From an uncultured Desulfovibrio sp. (GTDB lineage: Bacteria > Desulfobacterota > Desulfovibrionia > Desulfovibrionales > Desulfovibrionaceae), in assembly GCA_900541395.1 (NCBI GenBank), contig UQJT01000034.1:1-29759 (forward strand): DNA of 29,759 nt, read 5' to 3'. Position numbers and translations under genes: made by a program. The notes under the pieces are model-generated. The model was given only the letters and a program-made list of their open reading frames with translations. It was not told the DNA's origin and did not search any database. Positions 23,648 through 29,759 of this stretch are shown in pieces (within the stretch, counting starts at the first letter, position 1; each line of letters begins with the position of its first letter).

Positions 23648-25059
23648 TGCTGGAAGACGTGGCGCGGGCCGCCGGAGCGAGTCTGCTTCACCCGGCCGGT
23701 CAGGCGCCCGTGGTCACGGGCGTCGCCTCGGACAGTCGGGCCGTGAAGCCCGGCGATCTGTTCGTATGCGTGCCGGGCGAGCGTACCGACGGCCATGACC
23801 ATGCGGCCGAGGCGGTGCGGGCCGGAGCGGTCGCCGTGCTGGCCGAACGCGATCCCTTCGAGGGCGAGGTCAACGCCCGCGTTCTGCTCACCCCGGTGCT
23901 GTTGGCCGACAACAGCGTGGCCGCCCTGGGCCGTCTGGGCCATGCGTGGCGCGCCGCCTTCCGGGGCAAGGTCGTGGGCGTGACCGGCACGGCGGGCAAA
24001 ACCACCCTGAAGGAACTTCTGGCCCATATTTTGGCCGGACGCGGCGCCACGGCCCGCAACCCTCTGAATCTCAACACTCAGATCGGTCTGCCCGTGTCCA
24101 TGCTCGGCGCCGACGGCGACGAGGCGTTCTGGGTCATGGAGGCGGGCATCAGCCACGCCGGGGATATGGACGAACTGGGCCCGGTGCTGGAACCCGATCT
24201 GGCCGTGATCCTCAACGTGGGCGCGGGGCACGTGCAAGGCTTGGGCGGCAAGGGCGTGGCCCGTTGCAAGGCGGCTCTGCTCAAGTACCTGGCCCCGGGA
24301 GCTCAGGCTTTGGTCAGCGCCGACTACCCCGACCTGGTGCGCGAAGCCCGCGCCCTGTGCCCCGCTGCCGTATATTTTTCCACCACGGGCAAGCAAATGC
24401 CCTATCGCGCCGCCTACCTCGGTCTGGGCGAGGACGGCCGGGGCCGTTACCGTCTGCGTCTGGACGGGGAAAGCCTGGACGTGGCTTGCAGTCTGACCGG
24501 CCCTTACGGGGCGGAAAACGTTATCGCCGCGGCGGCGGCCGCCCACCTGCTGGGCCTGTCCGCCGAGGAAATCGCGCGCGGCCTGGAAGGAGCCGCTCTG
24601 CCCGCCCAACGCTTCGCGCGGCTGAGCGTGCCGGGCTGGACCGTCATCGACGACTCGTACAACGCCAACCCTCTGTCCTGCGCCCGCATGTTGGAGGCCG
24701 CGGCCGAACTGGCCCGCGACAGAGCCTTGGTGTGCGTCATGGGCGAAATGCTGGAACTGGGCGATGAAGCGGACCGGGAACATGTCGAGCTGGGCCGCGC
24801 CCTGGCCGCCGCCCGCGCCGTGTTCTGGCTGGGCGGCCACGCGGACGAGGTGCGCGAAGGACTGGAAAAGGAGCATTTCGCCGGACTGTTCCGGCCCCTG
24901 GCCCGGCCCGAGGATTTTTTGCCCGCCTTCGCGGACTGGGACAACGCCCGCTCCGATCGGGATCGGGAAGGATTGATGCTGTTCAAAGGCTCCAGAGGCA
25001 ATCGCCTGGAACGTCTGGTCAACGCGTTTACCGAAAGTCGGGTCGCCCATGCTGTATAA
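23638..25059 (+). CDS. murF: UDP-MurNAc-tripeptide:D-Ala-D-Ala ligase
   Basis: Adds the D-Ala-D-Ala dipeptide to complete UDP-MurNAc-pentapeptide. The product is about 473 residues with [19 protein letters not shown] at the N-terminus, the ATP loop [23 protein letters not shown], and [10 protein letters not shown] followed by MGEMLELGD in the C-terminal domain. These are all MurF hallmarks. The start is taken as GTG at 23638 because AAGGAG (23624-23629) is eight bases upstream; ATG codons at 23644 and 23647 lie further from it. It overlaps murE at the front and mraY at the back, so expression is probably coupled. Confidence 0.95.
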   Translation: MRMMLEDVARAAGASLLHPAGQAPVVTGVASDSRAVKPGDLFVCVPGERTDGHDHAAEAVRAGAVAVLAERDPFEGEVNARVLLTPVLLADNSVAALGRLGHAWRAAFRGKVVGVTGTAGKTTLKELLAHILAGRGATARNPLNLNTQIGLPVSMLGADGDEAFWVMEAGISHAGDMDELGPVLEPDLAVILNVGAGHVQGLGGKGVARCKAALLKYLAPGAQALVSADYPDLVREARALCPAAVYFSTTGKQMPYRAAYLGLGEDGRGRYRLRLDGESLDVACSLTGPYGAENVIAAAAAAHLLGLSAEEIARGLEGAALPAQRFARLSVPGWTVIDDSYNANPLSCARMLEAAAELARDRALVCVMGEMLELGDEADREHVELGRALAAARAVFWLGGHADEVREGLEKEHFAGLFRPLARPEDFLPAFADWDNARSDRDREGLMLFKGSRGNRLERLVNAFTESRVAHAV

Positions 25060-26125
25060 CCTGCTCGTGCCCCTCAGTCAGGACTTCGGTCCGCTCAACG
25101 TGTTCCGCTATATCACGTTCCGGGCGGCGTGGGCCATGTTCTTCGCTCTGGTGGTCACCATCCTGGTGGGACCGCGCTTCATCGCCCTGCTCCACCGTCT
25201 GAAATTCGGCCAGCAAATTCATGAGGACGTATTGGCTCACAAGGCCAAAGCGGGCACGCCCACCATGGGCGGCCTGCTCATCGCCTTCGGAGCCGGGGTG
25301 GGCACGCTGCTGTGGGCCGACCTGTCCAATATTTATGTATGGCTGACCCTGTTCGTATATCTGGGATTCGGTCTGGTGGGCTTTCTCGACGACTGGCTTA
25401 AAATTCATCACCATCAGAACAAGGGCCTGAGTCCCCGGGCCAAGTTTCTGGGGCAGATTCTGGTGGCCGGACTGGCTCTGGCCGTTCTGCTGCACGAACC
25501 GGCCTATTCCAGCCGTCTGTCCGTGCCTTTCTTCAAGGAATTTCTGCCCGACCTGGGCTGGTTTTATCTGGCATTCGCCATGGTAGTGCTCATCGGCGCG
25601 TCCAACGCGGTGAATCTCACCGACGGCCTGGACGGGCTGGCCATCCTGCCCGCGGTCATCTGCACCGGGGTGTACGCCATTTTCGTCTATGTGGCGGGCA
25701 ACGGCAACTTCGCCCAATATCTCCAGGTGCCTTTCGTGCCCGGCGTGGGCGAGGTGGCCGTATTCTGCGGGGCGCTTATGGGCGCGGGCCTCGGCTTTCT
25801 GTGGTTCAACGCCCAGCCCGCCCAGGTGTTCATGGGCGATGTGGGCTCCCTCAGCCTGGGCGGGGTCATCGGTTTCATCGCCGTGCTGTGCAAACAGGAA
25901 CTTATCCTCATCATGGCGGGCGGGTTGTTCGTCATCGAAACCCTGTCCGTCATCCTCCAGGTGGGCTACTTCCGCTGCACCAAGGGCAAACGCCTGTTCC
26001 GCATGGCTCCCCTGCATCATCATTACGAATTGAAAGGCTTGCCCGAGTCCAAAATCATCGTGCGGTTCTGGATTTTATCCGTATTGTTCGCGCTGGCCTC
26101 GCTGTCGGTGCTGAAACTGCGTTAA
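25049..26125 (+). CDS. mraY: Phospho-MurNAc-pentapeptide translocase (lipid I synthase)
   Basis: Transfers phospho-MurNAc-pentapeptide to undecaprenyl phosphate at the inner face of the membrane to make lipid I. The 358-residue product is a polytopic membrane protein of the usual length. It carries [19 protein letters not shown] with the catalytic Asp pair, [22 protein letters not shown] and the C-terminal [10 protein letters not shown] with three consecutive His. The start overlaps the murF stop by 11 bases and has only a weak ribosome site, suggesting coupling to murF. Confidence 0.96.
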   Translation: MLYNLLVPLSQDFGPLNVFRYITFRAAWAMFFALVVTILVGPRFIALLHRLKFGQQIHEDVLAHKAKAGTPTMGGLLIAFGAGVGTLLWADLSNIYVWLTLFVYLGFGLVGFLDDWLKIHHHQNKGLSPRAKFLGQILVAGLALAVLLHEPAYSSRLSVPFFKEFLPDLGWFYLAFAMVVLIGASNAVNLTDGLDGLAILPAVICTGVYAIFVYVAGNGNFAQYLQVPFVPGVGEVAVFCGALMGAGLGFLWFNAQPAQVFMGDVGSLSLGGVIGFIAVLCKQELILIMAGGLFVIETLSVILQVGYFRCTKGKRLFRMAPLHHHYELKGLPESKIIVRFWILSVLFALASLSVLKLR

Positions 26126-26139
26126 AGGAGCTTGGCGTC

Positions 26140-27504
26140 ATGGCGTGCGATCCCTCGTTGTTGAAGCCCATCGGTCCCGGCACCCGGGCCGTGGTGGTGG
26201 GCGCGGGCCGTTCGGGCCGCGCCGCGACGCGGCTGCTGCGCGCCGTGGGAGCCTCGGTGCGCCTGCTGGAAAAAACGCCCGAACGCATAACCGCCGACTT
26301 CGCGGCCTGGGCCGACAAGGCGGGCGTAGCCGTTTTGGGCGGCGATCACCATCCGGCCCAGTTTGAGGGCGCCGATCTGGTGGTTCCCAGCCCCGGCGCG
26401 GCGCTGTCCTCCCTGCGTCCTCTGTTGTCCGCGGCCTCCGCCGGAGGCGAGGGCGGCCCCGAGGTGCTGGCCGAAACCGAACTGGCCTGGCGGCATCTGG
26501 ACGGCGAACCCGTTATCGGCATCACCGGCACCAGCGGCAAAACCACCACCACCAGCCTGTGCGCCGCCATGCTGGAGGCCCAGGGCCTCACCGTATTCAC
26601 CGGCGGCAATATCGGCACGCCCCTGTCCGAATACGTGTTGGAGCGGCGGGCCGGGACGCGCCCCGAAGCCGACGTTCTGGTGCTCGAACTGTCCAGCTTC
26701 CAGCTTCAGACCTGCCAGTCGCTGCGACCCCGGGTGGGCGTGCTGCTGAACATCGCCGAGAATCATCTCGACTATCACAGAGACATGGCCGAATACATCG
26801 AGGCCAAGATGCGTCTGTTCCGCTGCCAGACCCCCGCCGATCTGGCCGTGATCGCCCCGTCTCTGACCGGTCTGCCTGAACGCTTCCACATTCGTTCGCG
26901 GTTGGTCTACTATGACGCGGACGCCGGGCGCTTTCCCGACATGCCCTTGCACGGAGCCCACAATCAGGCCAATGCCGAAGCCGCCTGGCTGGCCGCCCGC
27001 GAATTCGGAACCGACCTCGACGCCGCGCGCCGGGCCGTGGCCGTTTTCCGCCCCCTGCCCCACCGGCTGGAAACGGTGGCCGAAATCGACGGGGTGATGT
27101 ACGTCAACGATTCCAAATGCACCACGCTGGAGGCCCTCAAGGTGGCTCTGGCCGCTTTCGACCGGCCCGTGCTGCTGTTGGCCGGAGGCACCTACAAGGG
27201 CGGGGACGCCGCCGCCCTCGGCGATCTGGTGCGCCGTCACGTCAAAGCCGTGGGCCTGTTCGGAGCCTCGCGCGACAAATTCGAACCCGCCTGGAAGGAT
27301 CTGACCCCCGTCACCTGGGACCCCACTCTGCGCGAGGCCCTGGCCCGTCTGCGCGGCCTGGCCCGGCCCGGCGACGTGGTGCTGTTGGCTCCGGCCACTT
27401 CCAGCTATGACCAGTACGCCAACTACAAGGAGCGCGGCGAGGACTTCCGCCGGGCCGTGCTGGATCGTCCCGCCCCGCACACAACGGAGGGCGTCCCGGC
27501 ATGA
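26140..27504 (+). CDS. murD: UDP-MurNAc-L-alanine:D-glutamate ligase
   Basis: Adds D-glutamate to UDP-MurNAc-L-Ala. The 454-residue product has a Rossmann-like N-terminal domain (VVVGAGRSGRAATRLL), the ATP loop GITGTSGKTTTT, the ELSSFQLQ segment, NIAENHLDYHRDMAEYIEAK, and the C-terminal region with VNDSKCTT, LLLAGGTYKGGD and ATSSYDQYANYKERGEDF. AAAGGAG (26124-26130) nine bases before the ATG supports the start. Its stop overlaps the ftsW start by four bases (ATGA). Confidence 0.96.
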   Translation: MACDPSLLKPIGPGTRAVVVGAGRSGRAATRLLRAVGASVRLLEKTPERITADFAAWADKAGVAVLGGDHHPAQFEGADLVVPSPGAALSSLRPLLSAASAGGEGGPEVLAETELAWRHLDGEPVIGITGTSGKTTTTSLCAAMLEAQGLTVFTGGNIGTPLSEYVLERRAGTRPEADVLVLELSSFQLQTCQSLRPRVGVLLNIAENHLDYHRDMAEYIEAKMRLFRCQTPADLAVIAPSLTGLPERFHIRSRLVYYDADAGRFPDMPLHGAHNQANAEAAWLAAREFGTDLDAARRAVAVFRPLPHRLETVAEIDGVMYVNDSKCTTLEALKVALAAFDRPVLLLAGGTYKGGDAAALGDLVRRHVKAVGLFGASRDKFEPAWKDLTPVTWDPTLREALARLRGLARPGDVVLLAPATSSYDQYANYKERGEDFRRAVLDRPAPHTTEGVPA

Positions 27505-28649
27505 TCAACGCGCGCCGCAAAACTTTGGCCCGCGAACTGGGCAAGGGACATGCCGAAGTCCCGTTGGGGGCCGTGGACTGGTGGATGGTGGCCATTGTGC
27601 TCACCCTGTTGTGCCTCGGTCTGCTCATGGTGCTCAGCGCGAGCGGAGTGGTGGGTCAACGCCTGGCGGGCGACAAGTACCTGTTTTTCAAGCGTCAGCT
27701 TCTGTTCGCGGGCGCGGGTTCCGTGGCCCTGGCCGTGGCGCTGTGGCTGCCCCGCCGTCTTATCGACAAGCTGGCCTATCCGGCTCTGTTCGCGGCTTTC
27801 ATTCTGCTCCTGCTTTGTCTTTCGCCCCTGGGAATCAAGGTCAACGGCGCCCAGCGCTGGATTCCCGTGGCCGGTTTTTCCCTGCAACCCATGGAATTCG
27901 CCCGCATCTCCCTGGTCCTGTACCTGGCTTATTTCATGAGCACCAAGCAGGACTTGGTCAAAACCTTCACCAAGGGCGTCGTCCCGCCCTTCGCGGTCAC
28001 CGGGGTGCTGTGCTGCCTGCTTCTGCTCCAGCCGGACTTCGGCGGGGCCATGGTGTTGGTCATCCTGCTTTTCTTCATGTGCCTGGTGGGCGGCACCCGC
28101 TTCATCTATCTTTTCCTGACCCTGGCCCTGGGTCTGGCCTCGGCGGCTTTGCTCATCGTGTATTCGCCCTACCGGGTCAAGCGTTTGCTGGCCTTCCTCG
28201 ATCCTTTCAAAGACGCGCTGGATTCGGGATATCAGTTGGTGCAATCCCTGTTCGCTCTGGGCAGCGGCGGCTTTTTCGGCGTGGGCATGGGCAACAGCCG
28301 CCAGAAAATGCTGTACCTGCCCGAGGCCCATAACGACTTCATCATGGCCGTGGTGGGCGAAGAACTGGGGTTTGTGGGCATCACGCTCATCATGCTGTTG
28401 TTCGGCATGTTGTTCGCCCGTTGTTACCGGATCATCATGGGCCAGCCGAACACACGCGACAAGCTCACGGCCTTCGGCCTGACCCTGGTCATCGCCGTGG
28501 GCGCGGTGCTCAACCTGGCCGTGGTCATGGGCATGGCGCCGCCCAAGGGGGTGTCCATGCCTTTTATCAGCTACGGGGGCAGCAGTCTGCTGGCCAGCAT
28601 GATCTGCGTGGGCTTTCTGCTCAACTATTCGCGCACGGTGCGGGAGTAA
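27501..28649 (+). CDS. ftsW: Septal peptidoglycan glycosyltransferase FtsW (SEDS family)
   Basis: Polymerises lipid II into glycan strands at the septum, working with FtsI. The 382-residue product is a polytopic membrane protein with SEDS hallmarks: VDWWMVAIVLTLLCLGLLMV in the first helix, GAQRWIPVAGFSLQPMEFAR with the SEDS region, FLDPF, GGFFGVGMGNSRQKMLYLPEAHNDFI with the essential acidic residue region, and SYGGSSLLASM near the end. GGAGG about ten bases before the ATG is the ribosome site. A polar N-terminus of about 30 residues precedes the first helix. Confidence 0.96.
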   Translation: MINARRKTLARELGKGHAEVPLGAVDWWMVAIVLTLLCLGLLMVLSASGVVGQRLAGDKYLFFKRQLLFAGAGSVALAVALWLPRRLIDKLAYPALFAAFILLLLCLSPLGIKVNGAQRWIPVAGFSLQPMEFARISLVLYLAYFMSTKQDLVKTFTKGVVPPFAVTGVLCCLLLLQPDFGGAMVLVILLFFMCLVGGTRFIYLFLTLALGLASAALLIVYSPYRVKRLLAFLDPFKDALDSGYQLVQSLFALGSGGFFGVGMGNSRQKMLYLPEAHNDFIMAVVGEELGFVGITLIMLLFGMLFARCYRIIMGQPNTRDKLTAFGLTLVIAVGAVLNLAVVMGMAPPKGVSMPFISYGGSSLLASMICVGFLLNYSRTVRE

Positions 28650-28651
28650 AC

Positions 28652-29759
28652 ATGGCACTTCGCGTCATTCTCACCACCGGGGGAACCGGCGGACATATCT
28701 TTCCCGCCCTGGCCGTGGCCGAGGCATTGAAAAAGCGCCTGCCCGACGTGGAAATTCTGTTCGTGGGCGGCCTGTACGGTCGGGAACAGGAACTGGCGGA
28801 AAAAGCCGGTCTGCCTTTCCAAGGCCTGCCCGTGCGCGGCGTGCTGGGCCGGGGTCTGAAAGCCGTGCCCGCCGCCTGGGCCATGCTGGGCGGCGTGGTC
28901 CGCGCCTGGAAGCTTATCCATCAATGGAAGCCCGACGTGATCATGGGCTTCGGCGGATACGCGGCCTTCGCCACGGTGTTCGCGGCCTGGCTGCGCGGCC
29001 GCCCCACCGGTCTGCACGAACAGAACGCCGTGCCCGGCGCGGCCAACAAAATTCTGGGCAAAGTCGTACGCCGGGTGTGCTTGTCCTGGCCCCAGCCGGA
29101 CGGGCATCCGGCCTTTCCTCCGGCCAAGTGCGCGCTTACCGGCAATCCCATCCGGGCCGACATCGCGGCCGTGGGCGGCCTGCAGGACAACGGCGATCCT
29201 CTGTCCGCCCGTTCCGGCCAGGATACGCTTCCTCCCCGGCGGCGGGACGCCTCGGGCCGTCCCACCCTGCTGGTCATGGGCGGCAGTCAGGGCGCGCGGG
29301 CCGTCAATTCCCTGGCGATTAGCCTGCTGGCCGCCCTGCGCGACGCGGGCGTGAATATTCTGCACCAGACCGGTCCCCAGGACCTGGAGCGGGTGCGCGC
29401 GGCCTACCGGAGCCACGGCTACGCGGCCGAGGACGTGGAAGATATGGTGGTTCCCTTCATCGACGACATGGCCGCCGCCTATGCCCGGGCCGACCTGGCT
29501 CTGTGCCGGGCCGGAGCCACCAGCCTGGCCGAACTGGCGGCCACAGGCACGCCCTCGGTCCTGGTGCCCTTCCCCTTCGCCGCCCACGATCATCAGACCG
29601 GCAACGCACGGGCCATGCAGGAAGCGGGCGGCGCCGTGCTGGTGCCCGAAAACGAAATCGAGGATCGCGACATGACCGCCCTGCTCCTGGACCTGCTGCG
29701 CGACCCCGAACGCCTGGATCGGATGGCCCGCGGCGCCCGAACCCTGGCCCGCCCCGAAG
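28652..29759 (+). CDS. murG: UDP-GlcNAc:lipid I GlcNAc transferase, 3' end outside window
   Basis: Converts lipid I to lipid II on the inner face of the membrane. About 369 codons are present and the reading frame stays open to the window edge, so the last portion is missing. Visible MurG marks are the N-terminal GGTGGHIFPALAVAE (G10-H15), GFGGYAAFATVFAAW, HEQNAVPGAANK, TGNPIR, the second glycine loop VMGGSQGARAVNS, and the UDP-GlcNAc-binding CRAGATSLAELAATGTPSVL with PFPFAAHDHQ. The linker between TGNPIR and VMGGSQG is about 13 residues longer than in E. coli and is Arg/Asp/Pro-rich. CGGGAG five bases upstream supports the ATG, three bases after the ftsW stop. Confidence 0.95.
   Translation, partial: MALRVILTTGGTGGHIFPALAVAEALKKRLPDVEILFVGGLYGREQELAEKAGLPFQGLPVRGVLGRGLKAVPAAWAMLGGVVRAWKLIHQWKPDVIMGFGGYAAFATVFAAWLRGRPTGLHEQNAVPGAANKILGKVVRRVCLSWPQPDGHPAFPPAKCALTGNPIRADIAAVGGLQDNGDPLSARSGQDTLPPRRRDASGRPTLLVMGGSQGARAVNSLAISLLAALRDAGVNILHQTGPQDLERVRAAYRSHGYAAEDVEDMVVPFIDDMAAAYARADLALCRAGATSLAELAATGTPSVLVPFPFAAHDHQTGNARAMQEAGGAVLVPENEIEDRDMTALLLDLLRDPERLDRMARGARTLARPE

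Noticed and set aside
22130..25050. Two long minus-strand frames opposite murE and murF
   Set aside because: The plus strand carries unambiguous Mur ligases with all motifs; the opposite frames are composition artefacts.
1..29759. CRISPR arrays, tRNA or rRNA genes
   Set aside because: No regularly spaced repeats and no tRNA- or rRNA-like stretches were seen on either strand by reading.

Overview
The window is bacterial, gene-dense and GC-rich. Core gene order and protein character suggest a Desulfovibrio-like sulfate reducer (Desulfovibrionaceae / former Deltaproteobacteria). That placement is an inference from the dcw cluster order, an RsmH with a Cys-rich C-terminal stretch, an FtsI with a C-terminal PASTA domain, and a DAP dehydrogenase. 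No rRNA or other taxonomic marker is present.

Layout. (1) 1-2.4 kb, minus strand: a meso-diaminopimelate dehydrogenase gene with its own good sigma70-type promoter, preceded by an AEC-family transporter. A perfect 21-bp inverted repeat and GC-rich hairpins lie downstream. (2) 2.6-12.0 kb: a surface-polysaccharide island. A minus-strand GT4 glycosyltransferase diverges from a plus-strand operon: CDP-glucose synthesis (rfbF), a short-chain dehydrogenase/epimerase, CDP-glucose 4,6-dehydratase (rfbG), a NovU/TylC3-type sugar C-methyltransferase, an RmlC-type epimerase, an AT-rich RgpF-like protein, and a WsaF-like glycosyltransferase broken by one stop and four frameshifts. The divergent intergenic region and the last two genes are much more AT-rich than the rest, as expected for horizontally acquired O-antigen or capsule DNA. 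(3) 12.0-17.4 kb, minus strand: a tight operon of pyruvate kinase, an HD-GYP protein, a TerB-like/dynamin-like large GTPase with a membrane hairpin, and a possible 47-residue protein. (4) 17.4-18.0 kb: a divergent regulatory region with a candidate dcw promoter and three 10-bp MraZ-box repeats abutting the mraZ start. (5) 18.0 kb to the end: the dcw cluster mraZ-rsmH-ftsL-ftsI-murE-murF-mraY-murD-ftsW-murG, mostly overlapping or spaced by a few bases; murG runs off the window.

How it fits together. Ddh makes meso-DAP in one step, and MurE carries the DNPR motif typical of meso-DAP-adding enzymes. The dcw genes then build UDP-MurNAc-pentapeptide and lipids I and II, and supply the septal synthase pair FtsW/FtsI. 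The sugar cassette should make a CDP-linked, C-methyl-branched 6-deoxyhexose for a surface glycan. The least familiar unit is the pyruvate kinase / HD-GYP / TerB-dynamin operon next to the cell-division cluster. It is the best candidate here for an uncharacterised system, although its function cannot be read from sequence.
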